Below are positions 41,988-48,778 of a stretch of 48,778 nt of DNA, in pieces. The position numbers and the translations under genes were made by a program. A model generated the notes under the pieces. The model was not told where the DNA came from, did no database searches, and saw only the letters and a list, made by a program, of their open reading frames with translations. Location: the NCBI GenBank assembly GCA_028689615.1, contig JAQVCV010000032.1, positions 1 to 48,778 on the forward strand, written 5' to 3'. Source of the stretch: Bacteroidales bacterium (GTDB lineage Bacteria; Bacteroidota; Bacteroidia; Bacteroidales; TTA-H9). Each line of letters starts with the position of its first letter. Positions within the stretch are counted from its first letter, which is position 1.

Positions 41988-43184
41988 TTAATCGGGTTGG
42001 AGCATGAAGGTGTATCGCTGGAATTTACCGAAAGAGAAGAGCCAATGGATGGTGGTGGTGTTGCCGTGGCTGTCGTACCGAAAGCGGATGGAGGCTGACG
42101 ACCCGTTGTCGGCTGTGAATAGGGCTTGGTCGGGATACCCGGGCCTTTTCCCTTTAAAGGTGAGGTTGCCGGTGAGCCAGCCATCGGCATTCACAAGGCG
42201 TCCGGCCTCCAGATCGCCTGCCGGCGTGTAGCGCCACGATTCGTAGCCCGTGAGGCTGTCGGCCAGGTAGCAGCCCCTGAAGATGAGTTGCCCGGCCGTG
42301 TTGTAGCGGTAACGAAATTCTTCGGTGTTGCCGTTCTCAAACTGCCTCACCGATCGGGTTATTCTGCCGTGGTTGTCGTGTTCGTAGCGGGTGGTGGTGG
42401 TCACCCCGTCCGATCGTTCAAACAGCTTTGTGGCCATTTGCCCATGCTGGTCGTAAGTGTATCCCGACGGCCCCCCTTTCTCATTATTAAAGGTGTAACC
42501 CTCTTCGGAAATCCTGAAGCCGGGTGCCACCTTCGTGAGGGGCGAGGTGTAGTAGTGCCCCGGTGTGGTTGTGCTTTGGTAGGTATAGGCAAACTCCTGA
42601 AACCACCGTCTGCCGAAATCCCACCGTTCGTGGCTCAGGTTTCCCTGTTCATCGTAGGTGTAGGCAATGGTGGCCACCAGGGTGTCGTCTTTCATCAGGC
42701 GGGCGTCGGTTTTTCGTCCGTTGGCGTCGTAGGCAGGGATGAGGTCGCCGCTGAGCCAGCCCTTGAATTTCCGCAAGGCGGCCTTGGTCATCAGCCCGTT
42801 GTTCCAGGTATAGCGGGCGTTTCCCGATGCCCCGTCGGAGCGGTGAAACGATTCGAAGGTTTTGTGGCCCAGGCTGTCGGAGTCGAAGTACTCGAAGGTG
42901 GTCACACCGTCGGAAAAATCGCGGAAGGCTGCCACCAGATTGCCTTGTTCATCGGTTGTGTAGTGGTTTAGCGAGTACCGGCTGCTGTCGGTCAGGCACC
43001 AGAACGCGCGCCAGAGAATCCCCTGTTGGTTGTAGTCGAAGGCGGTGAAGCTCACCTCTCCGCTGCCGTTGCGGTAGTCCTGCCGCACGATGCGATAGCC
43101 TTTGGCGGGGTCTCCGAAGGGTTGGGCTGCAACGGAATTGCAGGTCATGAAGGAGAGTAAGCAAATTTGTGTGAAGTGTTTCAT
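41988..43184 (-). CDS. Secreted YD/RHS-like repeat protein
   Basis: This 398-residue exported protein has a signal peptide (MKHFTQICLLSFMTCNSVAAQ). The rest consists of repeated strands with the rhythm Y-x-Y-D/N-x-x-G-x-x/L, typical of YD repeats: AFDYNQQGILWRAF, YTYDEQGNLSHERWDFG, YTYDQHGQMATKLFERSDG, YEHDNHGRITR, YRYNTAGQLIFRG, RYDSHGNTTTIHWLFSFG. YD repeats build beta-shells in RHS/Tc toxins and cell-surface proteins; here there are too few for a closed shell and no RHS core motif, so a surface or periplasmic role is more likely than a toxin. It is followed by the metallopeptidase 10 nt downstream. Confidence 0.75.
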   Translation of the reverse strand: MKHFTQICLLSFMTCNSVAAQPFGDPAKGYRIVRQDYRNGSGEVSFTAFDYNQQGILWRAFWCLTDSSRYSLNHYTTDEQGNLVAAFRDFSDGVTTFEYFDSDSLGHKTFESFHRSDGASGNARYTWNNGLMTKAALRKFKGWLSGDLIPAYDANGRKTDARLMKDDTLVATIAYTYDEQGNLSHERWDFGRRWFQEFAYTYQSTTTPGHYYTSPLTKVAPGFRISEEGYTFNNEKGGPSGYTYDQHGQMATKLFERSDGVTTTTRYEHDNHGRITRSVRQFENGNTEEFRYRYNTAGQLIFRGCYLADSLTGYESWRYTPAGDLEAGRLVNADGWLTGNLTFKGKRPGYPDQALFTADNGSSASIRFRYDSHGNTTTIHWLFSFGKFQRYTFMLQPD

Positions 43185-43265
43185 GGGATAACTGAAAATC
43201 GAACAAAACTAACAATTGGAAACCAAACCACAAATTTTTACTCACCCGTTACCATTCAGTTTTGG

Positions 43266-45686
43266 TTACTCGTACTTCAGGGCATCTACAGGGTTTCGGG
43301 TTGCTGCAAAGTAGGAGTGGCCTAAAGTGGTTGCAAAGGCTATGAAAAAGGCCACCAACCCTGCGATCAGAAACATCCAGATATTCAATCCAACCCTGAA
43401 GGCAAACTGGTTGAGCCATTGATCAAGAATATACCAGGCGGGCGGCACCGACAGCACAAAGGCTATCGCAACCAAACAGGAGAAATGCCTCGTGAGCATG
43501 AAAACAATCTGCCATTCGGTGGCTCCGTTCACCTTCCTGATGCCAATCTCTTTGGTTCGTCGTCGCATGGCGTAGGTGGCCAGGCCATAAATTCCGATGG
43601 AGGCAATTGCGATGGCCAGCAACGAGAACGCAGTTACTATTTTTCCCATTCGCTTTTCGCGCTTATATACAGCGTTGAATTGCTGATCAACAAAGGCATA
43701 CTCGAAAGGCTCGCCGGTGGAGTAGCTTTTCCATTTTTCTTCAAGCAGCTTCAACACCTTGTCGGTGGTGCCAGGTTGTAGTTTGCAGGTCAATATCCAG
43801 CCTTTGCCTTTGTTGAGAAAAAAAACAAGTGGCCGCACCTGCTCGTGAAGCGACTCAAAATGAAAATCTTTGACCACCCCGATCACCCTGAATTTCACGG
43901 CCCATGTCTCTTTGGTTTCGGCATTCCAATGGTAATTGCTGATGTAGTGATTCAACGGGTCGGTCCATCCAAAGTGTTTCGCAGCGGCTTCGTTAATAAT
44001 CACAGTGGCCGTATCGGTACCGTATTCTCTGCTGAAATTTCTACCCATGATTAGTTTTATATTCATGGTTGACAGGTAATCGTAGTCGATGCGCCATTGC
44101 TGAAGCGAGATGGTGGCATCGCGGTTATCGTCGGGGAAAACGGCGGAGTTGTTTCTGGTTGAGGGAACGGGTAAAAAAGATGAAACGGTGGCTCCGGTAA
44201 TCTCGTGGTGTTGCAGCAGCTCTTCTTTCAGCAGCGCTACTTTATCTTCGAGATACCCTGTATTGTAAACCATCAGGAGGTTTTCCCTTGAATACCCTAC
44301 ATCTTTTTTGTTGATAAAATTCAATTGAAGGTAAATGATGATGGTGCCGCTCAGAAGAACAATGGTGGTTGCAAATTGAAAAACAACCAATACGTTGCGC
44401 AACCTCCCTTTGCCTCTGGCCGTACCCATCCCCCCTTTCAGCACGTCGATCGGCTTCAGCCCCGATAAATAGAACGCGGGGTAGATTCCGGCCAACAGTG
44501 TGGTAAGCAGTATAAGGCCGGCAATGGCTGCCAGGGTCTGAGCAGAAAGGTAGTGCAATTCAATGTTTTTATCAGCCAAAACGTTGAACCAGGGCAGCCA
44601 CAGTTCCACGAGTATCATGGCTACAACATGGGCTATGATGGCAATCAGGGCAGATTCGGTAAGGTATTGAGCCATGATCTGCCACCGTATCGCCCCGGTG
44701 GCTTTCCTGATACCCACCTCTTTCGCCCGGCGTTCGGCACTGGCAGTGGCCATGTTCATAAAATTGATGCAGGCAATTACCAAAATAAAAATAGCGATAA
44801 ACGAAAAAAACCACACCTGGCTCGCGTTTCCATTTTGACCCATTTCCTGTTTGAAGTTCGAGTAGAGGTGAATGTCGGCCAACGACTGAAGCTCGTAGGT
44901 GGCACTTGCATTCTTCATAAACTCATCGAGTGTTTTACCTAGCAGTTTCTCGATATCTGGTCCCAGGTACTTTACAATAAAGGCTGGAAAACGGTTGTTG
45001 ATTTCGTCGGGAGTAGTGCCCGGCGACAATAGAATGTAGGTATAAAAATTATCTGACAAGAAATTTTTGCTTTTGCTTTCCTCTGTTCCTTCGAGTGATG
45101 CAAATACCTGGTGTTTGAAATGGGAGTTCTCGGGAATATCGGCAATCACGGCACCAACCACCATGCTTTTGCCATCAACGGAAATTTCGCGGCCGATTGG
45201 CTCCCCGGTTCCGAAATAGCGCGTAGCCGCTTTTTGCGTAATAACCAGTGTGTTTGGCTCCGAAAGTGCTTTTACAGGATCGCCCTTTATAGTGGCAATA
45301 GTGAACAACTGAGTAAGGGTGGAGTCGGTGTAAATAATGCTGGGCTCAGAAAAAGTTTTATCACCAATGGTCATCACTACAGATCCAAAATCCCGAAACC
45401 GACAAGCGAGTTCAACCCCCGGGAATTCTTTGAGCATCACTTCTGCCATGGCTGGAGGGGCATTGGGATGTTCGTATTTCTCACCGTTCAATTCAAAGCG
45501 CCCTACTACGCGGTGAATTCGGTCGTAATTCAGGTTGAATTTGTCGTAGCTCAGCTCGTCGTTTACCCAAAGCATGATGAGCAGGGCTGTGGCCATACCC
45601 AGCGCGAGACCGGTAATGTTGAGCACGGTTGATATCTTTTCGCGCCGAAGGTTGCGCCAGGCCATCAATACAAAGTTTCTGAACAT
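43266..45686 (-). CDS. MacB/FtsX-type ABC transporter permease
   Basis: This 806-residue permease has two FtsX halves. Each has a large extracytoplasmic domain and the membrane core; helix 1 (NITGLALGMATALLIMLWVNDELS), the TM2-4 block (FFSFIAIFILVIACINFMNMATASAERRAKEVGIRKA) and the C-terminal repeat (GIYGLATYAMRRRTKEIGIRKVNGA) carry the family signature KEIGIRK. No ATPase is encoded nearby, so it depends on one elsewhere. Bacteroidota carry many such orphan permeases for peptide export or envelope stress. ATG 45686 gives MFRNFVLMAWRNLRREK; the frame from 45719 is less typical. It is divergent from a sigma54 two-component pair 215 nt away, a common arrangement for regulated export. Confidence 0.9.
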   Translation of the reverse strand: MFRNFVLMAWRNLRREKISTVLNITGLALGMATALLIMLWVNDELSYDKFNLNYDRIHRVVGRFELNGEKYEHPNAPPAMAEVMLKEFPGVELACRFRDFGSVVMTIGDKTFSEPSIIYTDSTLTQLFTIATIKGDPVKALSEPNTLVITQKAATRYFGTGEPIGREISVDGKSMVVGAVIADIPENSHFKHQVFASLEGTEESKSKNFLSDNFYTYILLSPGTTPDEINNRFPAFIVKYLGPDIEKLLGKTLDEFMKNASATYELQSLADIHLYSNFKQEMGQNGNASQVWFFSFIAIFILVIACINFMNMATASAERRAKEVGIRKATGAIRWQIMAQYLTESALIAIIAHVVAMILVELWLPWFNVLADKNIELHYLSAQTLAAIAGLILLTTLLAGIYPAFYLSGLKPIDVLKGGMGTARGKGRLRNVLVVFQFATTIVLLSGTIIIYLQLNFINKKDVGYSRENLLMVYNTGYLEDKVALLKEELLQHHEITGATVSSFLPVPSTRNNSAVFPDDNRDATISLQQWRIDYDYLSTMNIKLIMGRNFSREYGTDTATVIINEAAAKHFGWTDPLNHYISNYHWNAETKETWAVKFRVIGVVKDFHFESLHEQVRPLVFFLNKGKGWILTCKLQPGTTDKVLKLLEEKWKSYSTGEPFEYAFVDQQFNAVYKREKRMGKIVTAFSLLAIAIASIGIYGLATYAMRRRTKEIGIRKVNGATEWQIVFMLTRHFSCLVAIAFVLSVPPAWYILDQWLNQFAFRVGLNIWMFLIAGLVAFFIAFATTLGHSYFAATRNPVDALKYE

Positions 45687-45831
45687 AACTATTCTTTTAA
45701 AGGATGATACCAGCTTCATCGCCCAAATCCGTCGCTACCCGACGGCCGGGCACGCCACGCCGTTCATACTTCATGCCGGTATAGTAAGTGACTGACAACG
45801 TTGCTTTTTGTTGGCACTGACCGCAAAGTTC

Positions 45832-45847
45832 TGCAAAAAACTGTCAA
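45832..45847 (-). promoter_or_regulatory. Weak sigma54-type promoter candidate for the permease
   Basis: On the minus strand TTGACAG-N4-TTGCA matches the sigma54 -12 element (TTGCA) with correct 12-nt spacing, but the -24 GG is TG here. It lies about 145 nt upstream of the permease start, next to the divergent sigma54 activator gene. The leader also holds a CCGTCG/CGACGG hairpin (45729-45745). Confidence 0.25.
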
Positions 45848-45901
45848 ATATTTTTACACTGGCGTTCGTTTTCTGTACTTTTACCCTACTATCCGCTGCC
45901 G

Positions 45902-47263
45902 ATGAAACCCAAAGGAACACTGCTTATCCTCGACGATAACAAAGATGTGCTGGCCTCGCTTGCCTTGCTGCTCGACGACGAGTTCGACGAATTGATTACC
46001 CTGTGCAATCCCGCTCAACTGCTGTCAACCCTTCGGCAGAAAAAGGTTGATGTGGTGCTGCTCGACCTGAATTTTGCAGCACGCGTTCAATCGGGCAACG
46101 AAGGACTTTATTGGCTGCACCGTATTCTGGAACATGATGCTTCGGTGGCGGTGGTGTTGTTCACTGCGTGGGGTGATGTGGGATTGGCAGTGAGGGCGAT
46201 GAAGGAGGGAGCCGCTGATTTTGTCCTGAAACCGTGGGATAACCAGGGGCTGACCAGCGTTTTACAGGCAGCATTTCGCCGGTGTGTTGCTGCAGGGAAG
46301 GCGAATCCAGGTCTGGCGGCAATCTCTGACACTCCGTCGGTACCTGTTACCCGGCGACCCATCAGCTTCGTTTCGCCGCGCGCCCGCTCCATGATGTCGC
46401 TCGTTGAGAAGGTAGCCCCTGCCGATGTCACCATTCTGCTGACAGGCGAGAGCGGAACAGGCAAGAGCGCGCTGGCCCGATTCATTCACGAACGTTCACT
46501 GCGTAAAGAGGGCCCTTTCGTGGAGGTTGATATGGCCACGATTCACCCGAATCTGATCGAGAGTGAATTGTTCGGACATCGCAAAGGGGCTTTCACCGAC
46601 GCTGCCACCGATCGCAAGGGGCGGGTGGCAGAGGCTGCCGGTGGCACCCTCTTCCTCGACGAGATTGGCAACCTGCCTCTCGAGTCGCAGGCAAAATTGC
46701 TTCAGGTGGTGCAAACAAAAAGGGTCACCCCGCTTGGCTCCAACGAGGTGGTTTCCGTCGATTTCAGGTTGATTGCCGCCACCAACCACAATCTGGCTTT
46801 GCTGGTCGATAAAGGGCAGTTTCGCGCCGATCTCTACTATCGGCTAAAACTGATCGACATCGTGATACCCCCTTTGCGCGAGAGGCGCGAGGATGTAGCC
46901 GTGCTCGCCGAAGGTTTTCTGCAACGTTTTACCGAACAATACAACAAGCCAGCGTTAAAGTTTGCCGATGATTTCCTGATGGCTGTGCTTCGGTATCCCT
47001 GGCCTGGCAACATCAGAGAACTTCAGCACACCGTAGAGAGGGCTGTAATTCTTTCGGATGGCGAGATCACCGCCACGATGATGCCCGACCGTCGGGTTGA
47101 GGTTCTTCCGGATAATGGCCAGCCCCGGTCGCTCGACGAGATTGAACGCGACGCCATCGTGAAGGCGCTCCAAAAGCATGGCGGAAACCAGGTGAAAGCC
47201 GCACGGGAGCTGAACATCACCCGACAAACCATCTACAACAAAATGAAGAAGTATGGTCTTTAA
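45902..47263 (+). CDS. Sigma54-dependent NtrC-family response regulator
   Basis: This 453-residue protein has a receiver domain (1-125) with acidic pocket DDN and phospho-acceptor Asp55 (VVLLDLN). The AAA+ domain (about 155-385) has Walker A GESGTGKS (182-189), the sigma54 loop GAFTDA (229-234) instead of GAFTGA, and Walker B TLFLDE. A Fis-type HTH closes the protein (about 409-453, GGNQVKAARELNITRQTIYN). It should activate sigma54 promoters after phosphorylation by the adjacent kinase, whose gene overlaps by 11 nt. The permease operon upstream is the likely target. GAFTDA is, to my knowledge, frequent in Bacteroidota and not a defect. Confidence 0.93.
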   Translation: MKPKGTLLILDDNKDVLASLALLLDDEFDELITLCNPAQLLSTLRQKKVDVVLLDLNFAARVQSGNEGLYWLHRILEHDASVAVVLFTAWGDVGLAVRAMKEGAADFVLKPWDNQGLTSVLQAAFRRCVAAGKANPGLAAISDTPSVPVTRRPISFVSPRARSMMSLVEKVAPADVTILLTGESGTGKSALARFIHERSLRKEGPFVEVDMATIHPNLIESELFGHRKGAFTDAATDRKGRVAEAAGGTLFLDEIGNLPLESQAKLLQVVQTKRVTPLGSNEVVSVDFRLIAATNHNLALLVDKGQFRADLYYRLKLIDIVIPPLRERREDVAVLAEGFLQRFTEQYNKPALKFADDFLMAVLRYPWPGNIRELQHTVERAVILSDGEITATMMPDRRVEVLPDNGQPRSLDEIERDAIVKALQKHGGNQVKAARELNITRQTIYNKMKKYGL

Positions 47264-48638
47264 AAAATTATTTTGGGTGCTGGTTTTAAGGATCACCCTC
47301 CTGCTAGCCAATTGCATGGGCATAGCTGGTTTATGGGGTGTTGCAGGCTATCTTTACTTGAAAGGATCGTTGGTGTTTTTGCTGTTGGCGCAGGTGGTTT
47401 GGCTTTTCCGGCTGGTGAATGGTGTAAACAGCCGAATTGCGGGGTATTTTTCACAACTCACAGCAGGCGATTTTCAATCGGCCCGGGCCGTTCCCGGCAG
47501 TGCTTTTCCTGGCAGGGAGTTGTCGCACCAGATGGCTCTTGTGGCCGATCAACTGTTGAAACTGCGGGTTGAAGCCGAAAAGAAGAACCAGTTTTTCGGG
47601 GCTGTTATGGAGCAGGTGCAGGTGGGAATCATGGCATTTAGCAACGATGGAAAGGTAATATTGGCCAACCAATATGTGCTTACGCTGTTTGGTCTGGATA
47701 ACCTAAGGCAGCTCAAACAATTTGATCAGATACACGAAGGGCTCGACCGTTTTTTTCTCGGATTGCGTTCGCACTCGAGGCAAAGCCTGGAGGTAATCCT
47801 GTCGGGACAGCATGAAAAACTTTCGGTCACCTGTATTTATTACCACGATCGCGATACCACCCTCTCGCTGGTAACGCTGCAGAAGATTTCCGTTGAACTT
47901 GACCGGCATGAGGCCGTCACCTGGCAAAAAACCATCCGGATTCTTACGCACGAGATCATCAATTCGCTTTCGCCGGTTGTCTCTCTTTCTCAGTCACTTT
48001 CAACACTGGTCGGGCAGCTTCCCAACTCTTCGGGCTCGGCCATAGCGCCGAAGCTTTTACAAGGTCTCGGGGTGATCGACAGCCGTACGCGCGGGTTGCT
48101 TCGCTTCACCACCCAATACCGGGAGTTGGTGTTCATGCCTGCCCCGAGGTGCCTGCCGGTGAAGGTAGAATCGGTGGTTGGGGAGGCGGCTGTGCTGCTG
48201 GCACCTCAATTTCAGGAGGTAGAGGTGTCGCTGATTCATACCATCGCCCCCCCCGACCTTACGATTCATGCTGATCACGAGCAGGTGGTTCAGGTGTTGA
48301 TCAATCTGCTGAAGAACGCCACAAGGGCTTTGTTGCACGTAGCGGTTCGCACGATCAACATTCATGCTTTTCAGACCTTTTCGTCGGTGATCGTCGAGGT
48401 ATCCGACACGGGTTGCGGCATTGAGGATGACCTCCTCGATCAGGTTTTCTTCCCGTTTTTTACCACCTCGCCCGATGGTTCAGGTATCGGCCTGAGTATG
48501 GCGCGGCAGGTGATGCTGCACCACGGGGGCGATATTTCCCTTTCGTCGGAGGTGGGCCGGGGAACTACCGTGAGGCTGGTGTTTCCTTCGACGCGACAGG
48601 GGCCGGAGCTTCCCGACGATACCAGGCTACCGGCTTAA
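47253..48638 (+). CDS. Sensor histidine kinase (NtrB/NtrY-like)
   Basis: This 461-residue kinase has two N-terminal membrane helices (about 5-32 and 38-53) joined by a very short periplasmic turn, so it probably senses at the membrane. A HAMP-like stretch (55-110) and a PAS-like domain (about 112-215, FGAVMEQVQVGIMAFSNDGK) follow. The H box is TIRILTHEIINSLSPVV with phospho-acceptor His233 (H-E-I-x-N-S type). The ATPase has NLLKNATRAL (N box), VSDTGCGIED (G1) and GSGIGLSMARQ (G2). It overlaps the response regulator by 11 nt, showing translational coupling, and phosphorylates it by inference. Confidence 0.92.
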   Translation: MVFKKLFWVLVLRITLLLANCMGIAGLWGVAGYLYLKGSLVFLLLAQVVWLFRLVNGVNSRIAGYFSQLTAGDFQSARAVPGSAFPGRELSHQMALVADQLLKLRVEAEKKNQFFGAVMEQVQVGIMAFSNDGKVILANQYVLTLFGLDNLRQLKQFDQIHEGLDRFFLGLRSHSRQSLEVILSGQHEKLSVTCIYYHDRDTTLSLVTLQKISVELDRHEAVTWQKTIRILTHEIINSLSPVVSLSQSLSTLVGQLPNSSGSAIAPKLLQGLGVIDSRTRGLLRFTTQYRELVFMPAPRCLPVKVESVVGEAAVLLAPQFQEVEVSLIHTIAPPDLTIHADHEQVVQVLINLLKNATRALLHVAVRTINIHAFQTFSSVIVEVSDTGCGIEDDLLDQVFFPFFTTSPDGSGIGLSMARQVMLHHGGDISLSSEVGRGTTVRLVFPSTRQGPELPDDTRLPA

Positions 48639-48646
48639 AGGCCTCG

Positions 48647-48670
48647 ATCCCTGAGGGGATGTTTTTTTTT
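48647..48670 (+). terminator. Intrinsic terminator after the histidine kinase gene
   Basis: ATCCC (48647-48651) and GGGAT (48656-48660) form a 5-bp hairpin with a TGAG loop, followed by G and a run of Ts (48662-48670). It ends the two-component operon about 10 nt after the stop. The remaining bases to 48778 hold no gene that I can see. Confidence 0.75.
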
Positions 48671-48778
48671 GATGTGAAGAGGGTTTGCCTGTGTGGTTTG
48701 GAGAGGTAACTCGTGGCGATCGTCCCCGTTGCTGTTTTTCCTTTTTCACCGGATTGTGGTCGAGCAGGGGAAAGGGGT

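Noticed and set aside
42126-42971. Plus-strand frame (281 codons) opposite the YD-like gene
   Set aside because: Antisense shadow; the minus-strand gene has a signal peptide and clear repeats.
45810-45830. Plus-strand sigma54 promoter (TGGCAC ... GC) before the response regulator
   Set aside because: The GG to GC distance is 10 nt instead of 12, so the element is not correctly spaced.

Overview
The window looks like a chromosomal segment of a Bacteroidota bacterium, probably of the Bacteroidales/Marinilabiliales type. The signs are SusE/SusF-type outer-membrane lipoproteins, a TonB receptor with a carboxypeptidase-like N-terminus, a PorP/SprF-type type IX secretion protein, beta-propeller (Reg_prop/Y_Y_Y) sensors, -7 elements of the TAnnTTTG type, weak Shine-Dalgarno sequences and a sigma54 activator with GAFTDA in place of GAFTGA. 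No tRNA, rRNA, CRISPR array or insertion sequence was recognised. Layout: (1) 1-1510 holds a glycosyltransferase fragment (minus) facing a SusE-like fragment (plus). Both seem to lack their 5' ends at about 0.98-1.0 kb, so this is a rearrangement or an assembly join. (2) 1591-13850 is a glucan/disaccharide utilisation locus: a SusE/F-like binding lipoprotein, a lipoprotein GH13 amylase, a lipoprotein esterase and a LacI regulator on plus; on minus a TonB receptor, then a uridine-kinase-superfamily kinase, a GH13_18 phosphorylase and an MFS transporter. Two strong intrinsic terminators separate the surface-protein genes from the enzyme genes. A double palindrome upstream of the receptor looks like a LacI-family operator. 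The phosphorylase carries Arg and His residues at positions that, from memory, mark sucrose-6F-phosphate phosphorylases, which makes the adjacent kinase interesting. (3) 13997-16145: a queuosine-precursor transporter (yhhQ) and mnmE. (4) 16365-22967: a secreted TPR-caspase protein, a periplasmic beta-propeller sensor fused to a cytoplasmic SpoIIE/PP2C phosphatase, and the partner-switch pair SiaB (kinase) and SiaC (phosphoprotein). This is a SiaABC-like module with a sensor resembling those of hybrid two-component systems and no SiaD cyclase nearby. (5) 22998-27258 on minus: an endonuclease Q-UvrD helicase fusion followed by a PorP/SprF protein. (6) 27400-30700: a 41-bp minisatellite, typA and a hairpin-rich intergenic region. 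(7) 30793-36629 on plus: an MNT/HEPN pair, lipoate-protein ligase, a DMT permease and a second DnaE-type polymerase without PHP metal ligands. (8) 36636-37270: an 8-bp microsatellite and an 83-bp tandem repeat with nested dyads. (9) 37525-43184 on minus: a conserved unknown protein, a secreted WD40-caspase protein with a sharp internal GC step, a secreted HExxH metallopeptidase and a secreted YD-like protein. (10) 43266-48638: an FtsX-type ABC permease divergent from a sigma54 response regulator and its histidine kinase. Overall the window is accessory in flavour: nutrient capture, envelope sensing and secreted caspase-like proteins, interspersed with housekeeping genes (mnmE, typA, lplA) and at least four independent tandem-repeat tracts in gene-end intergenic DNA.
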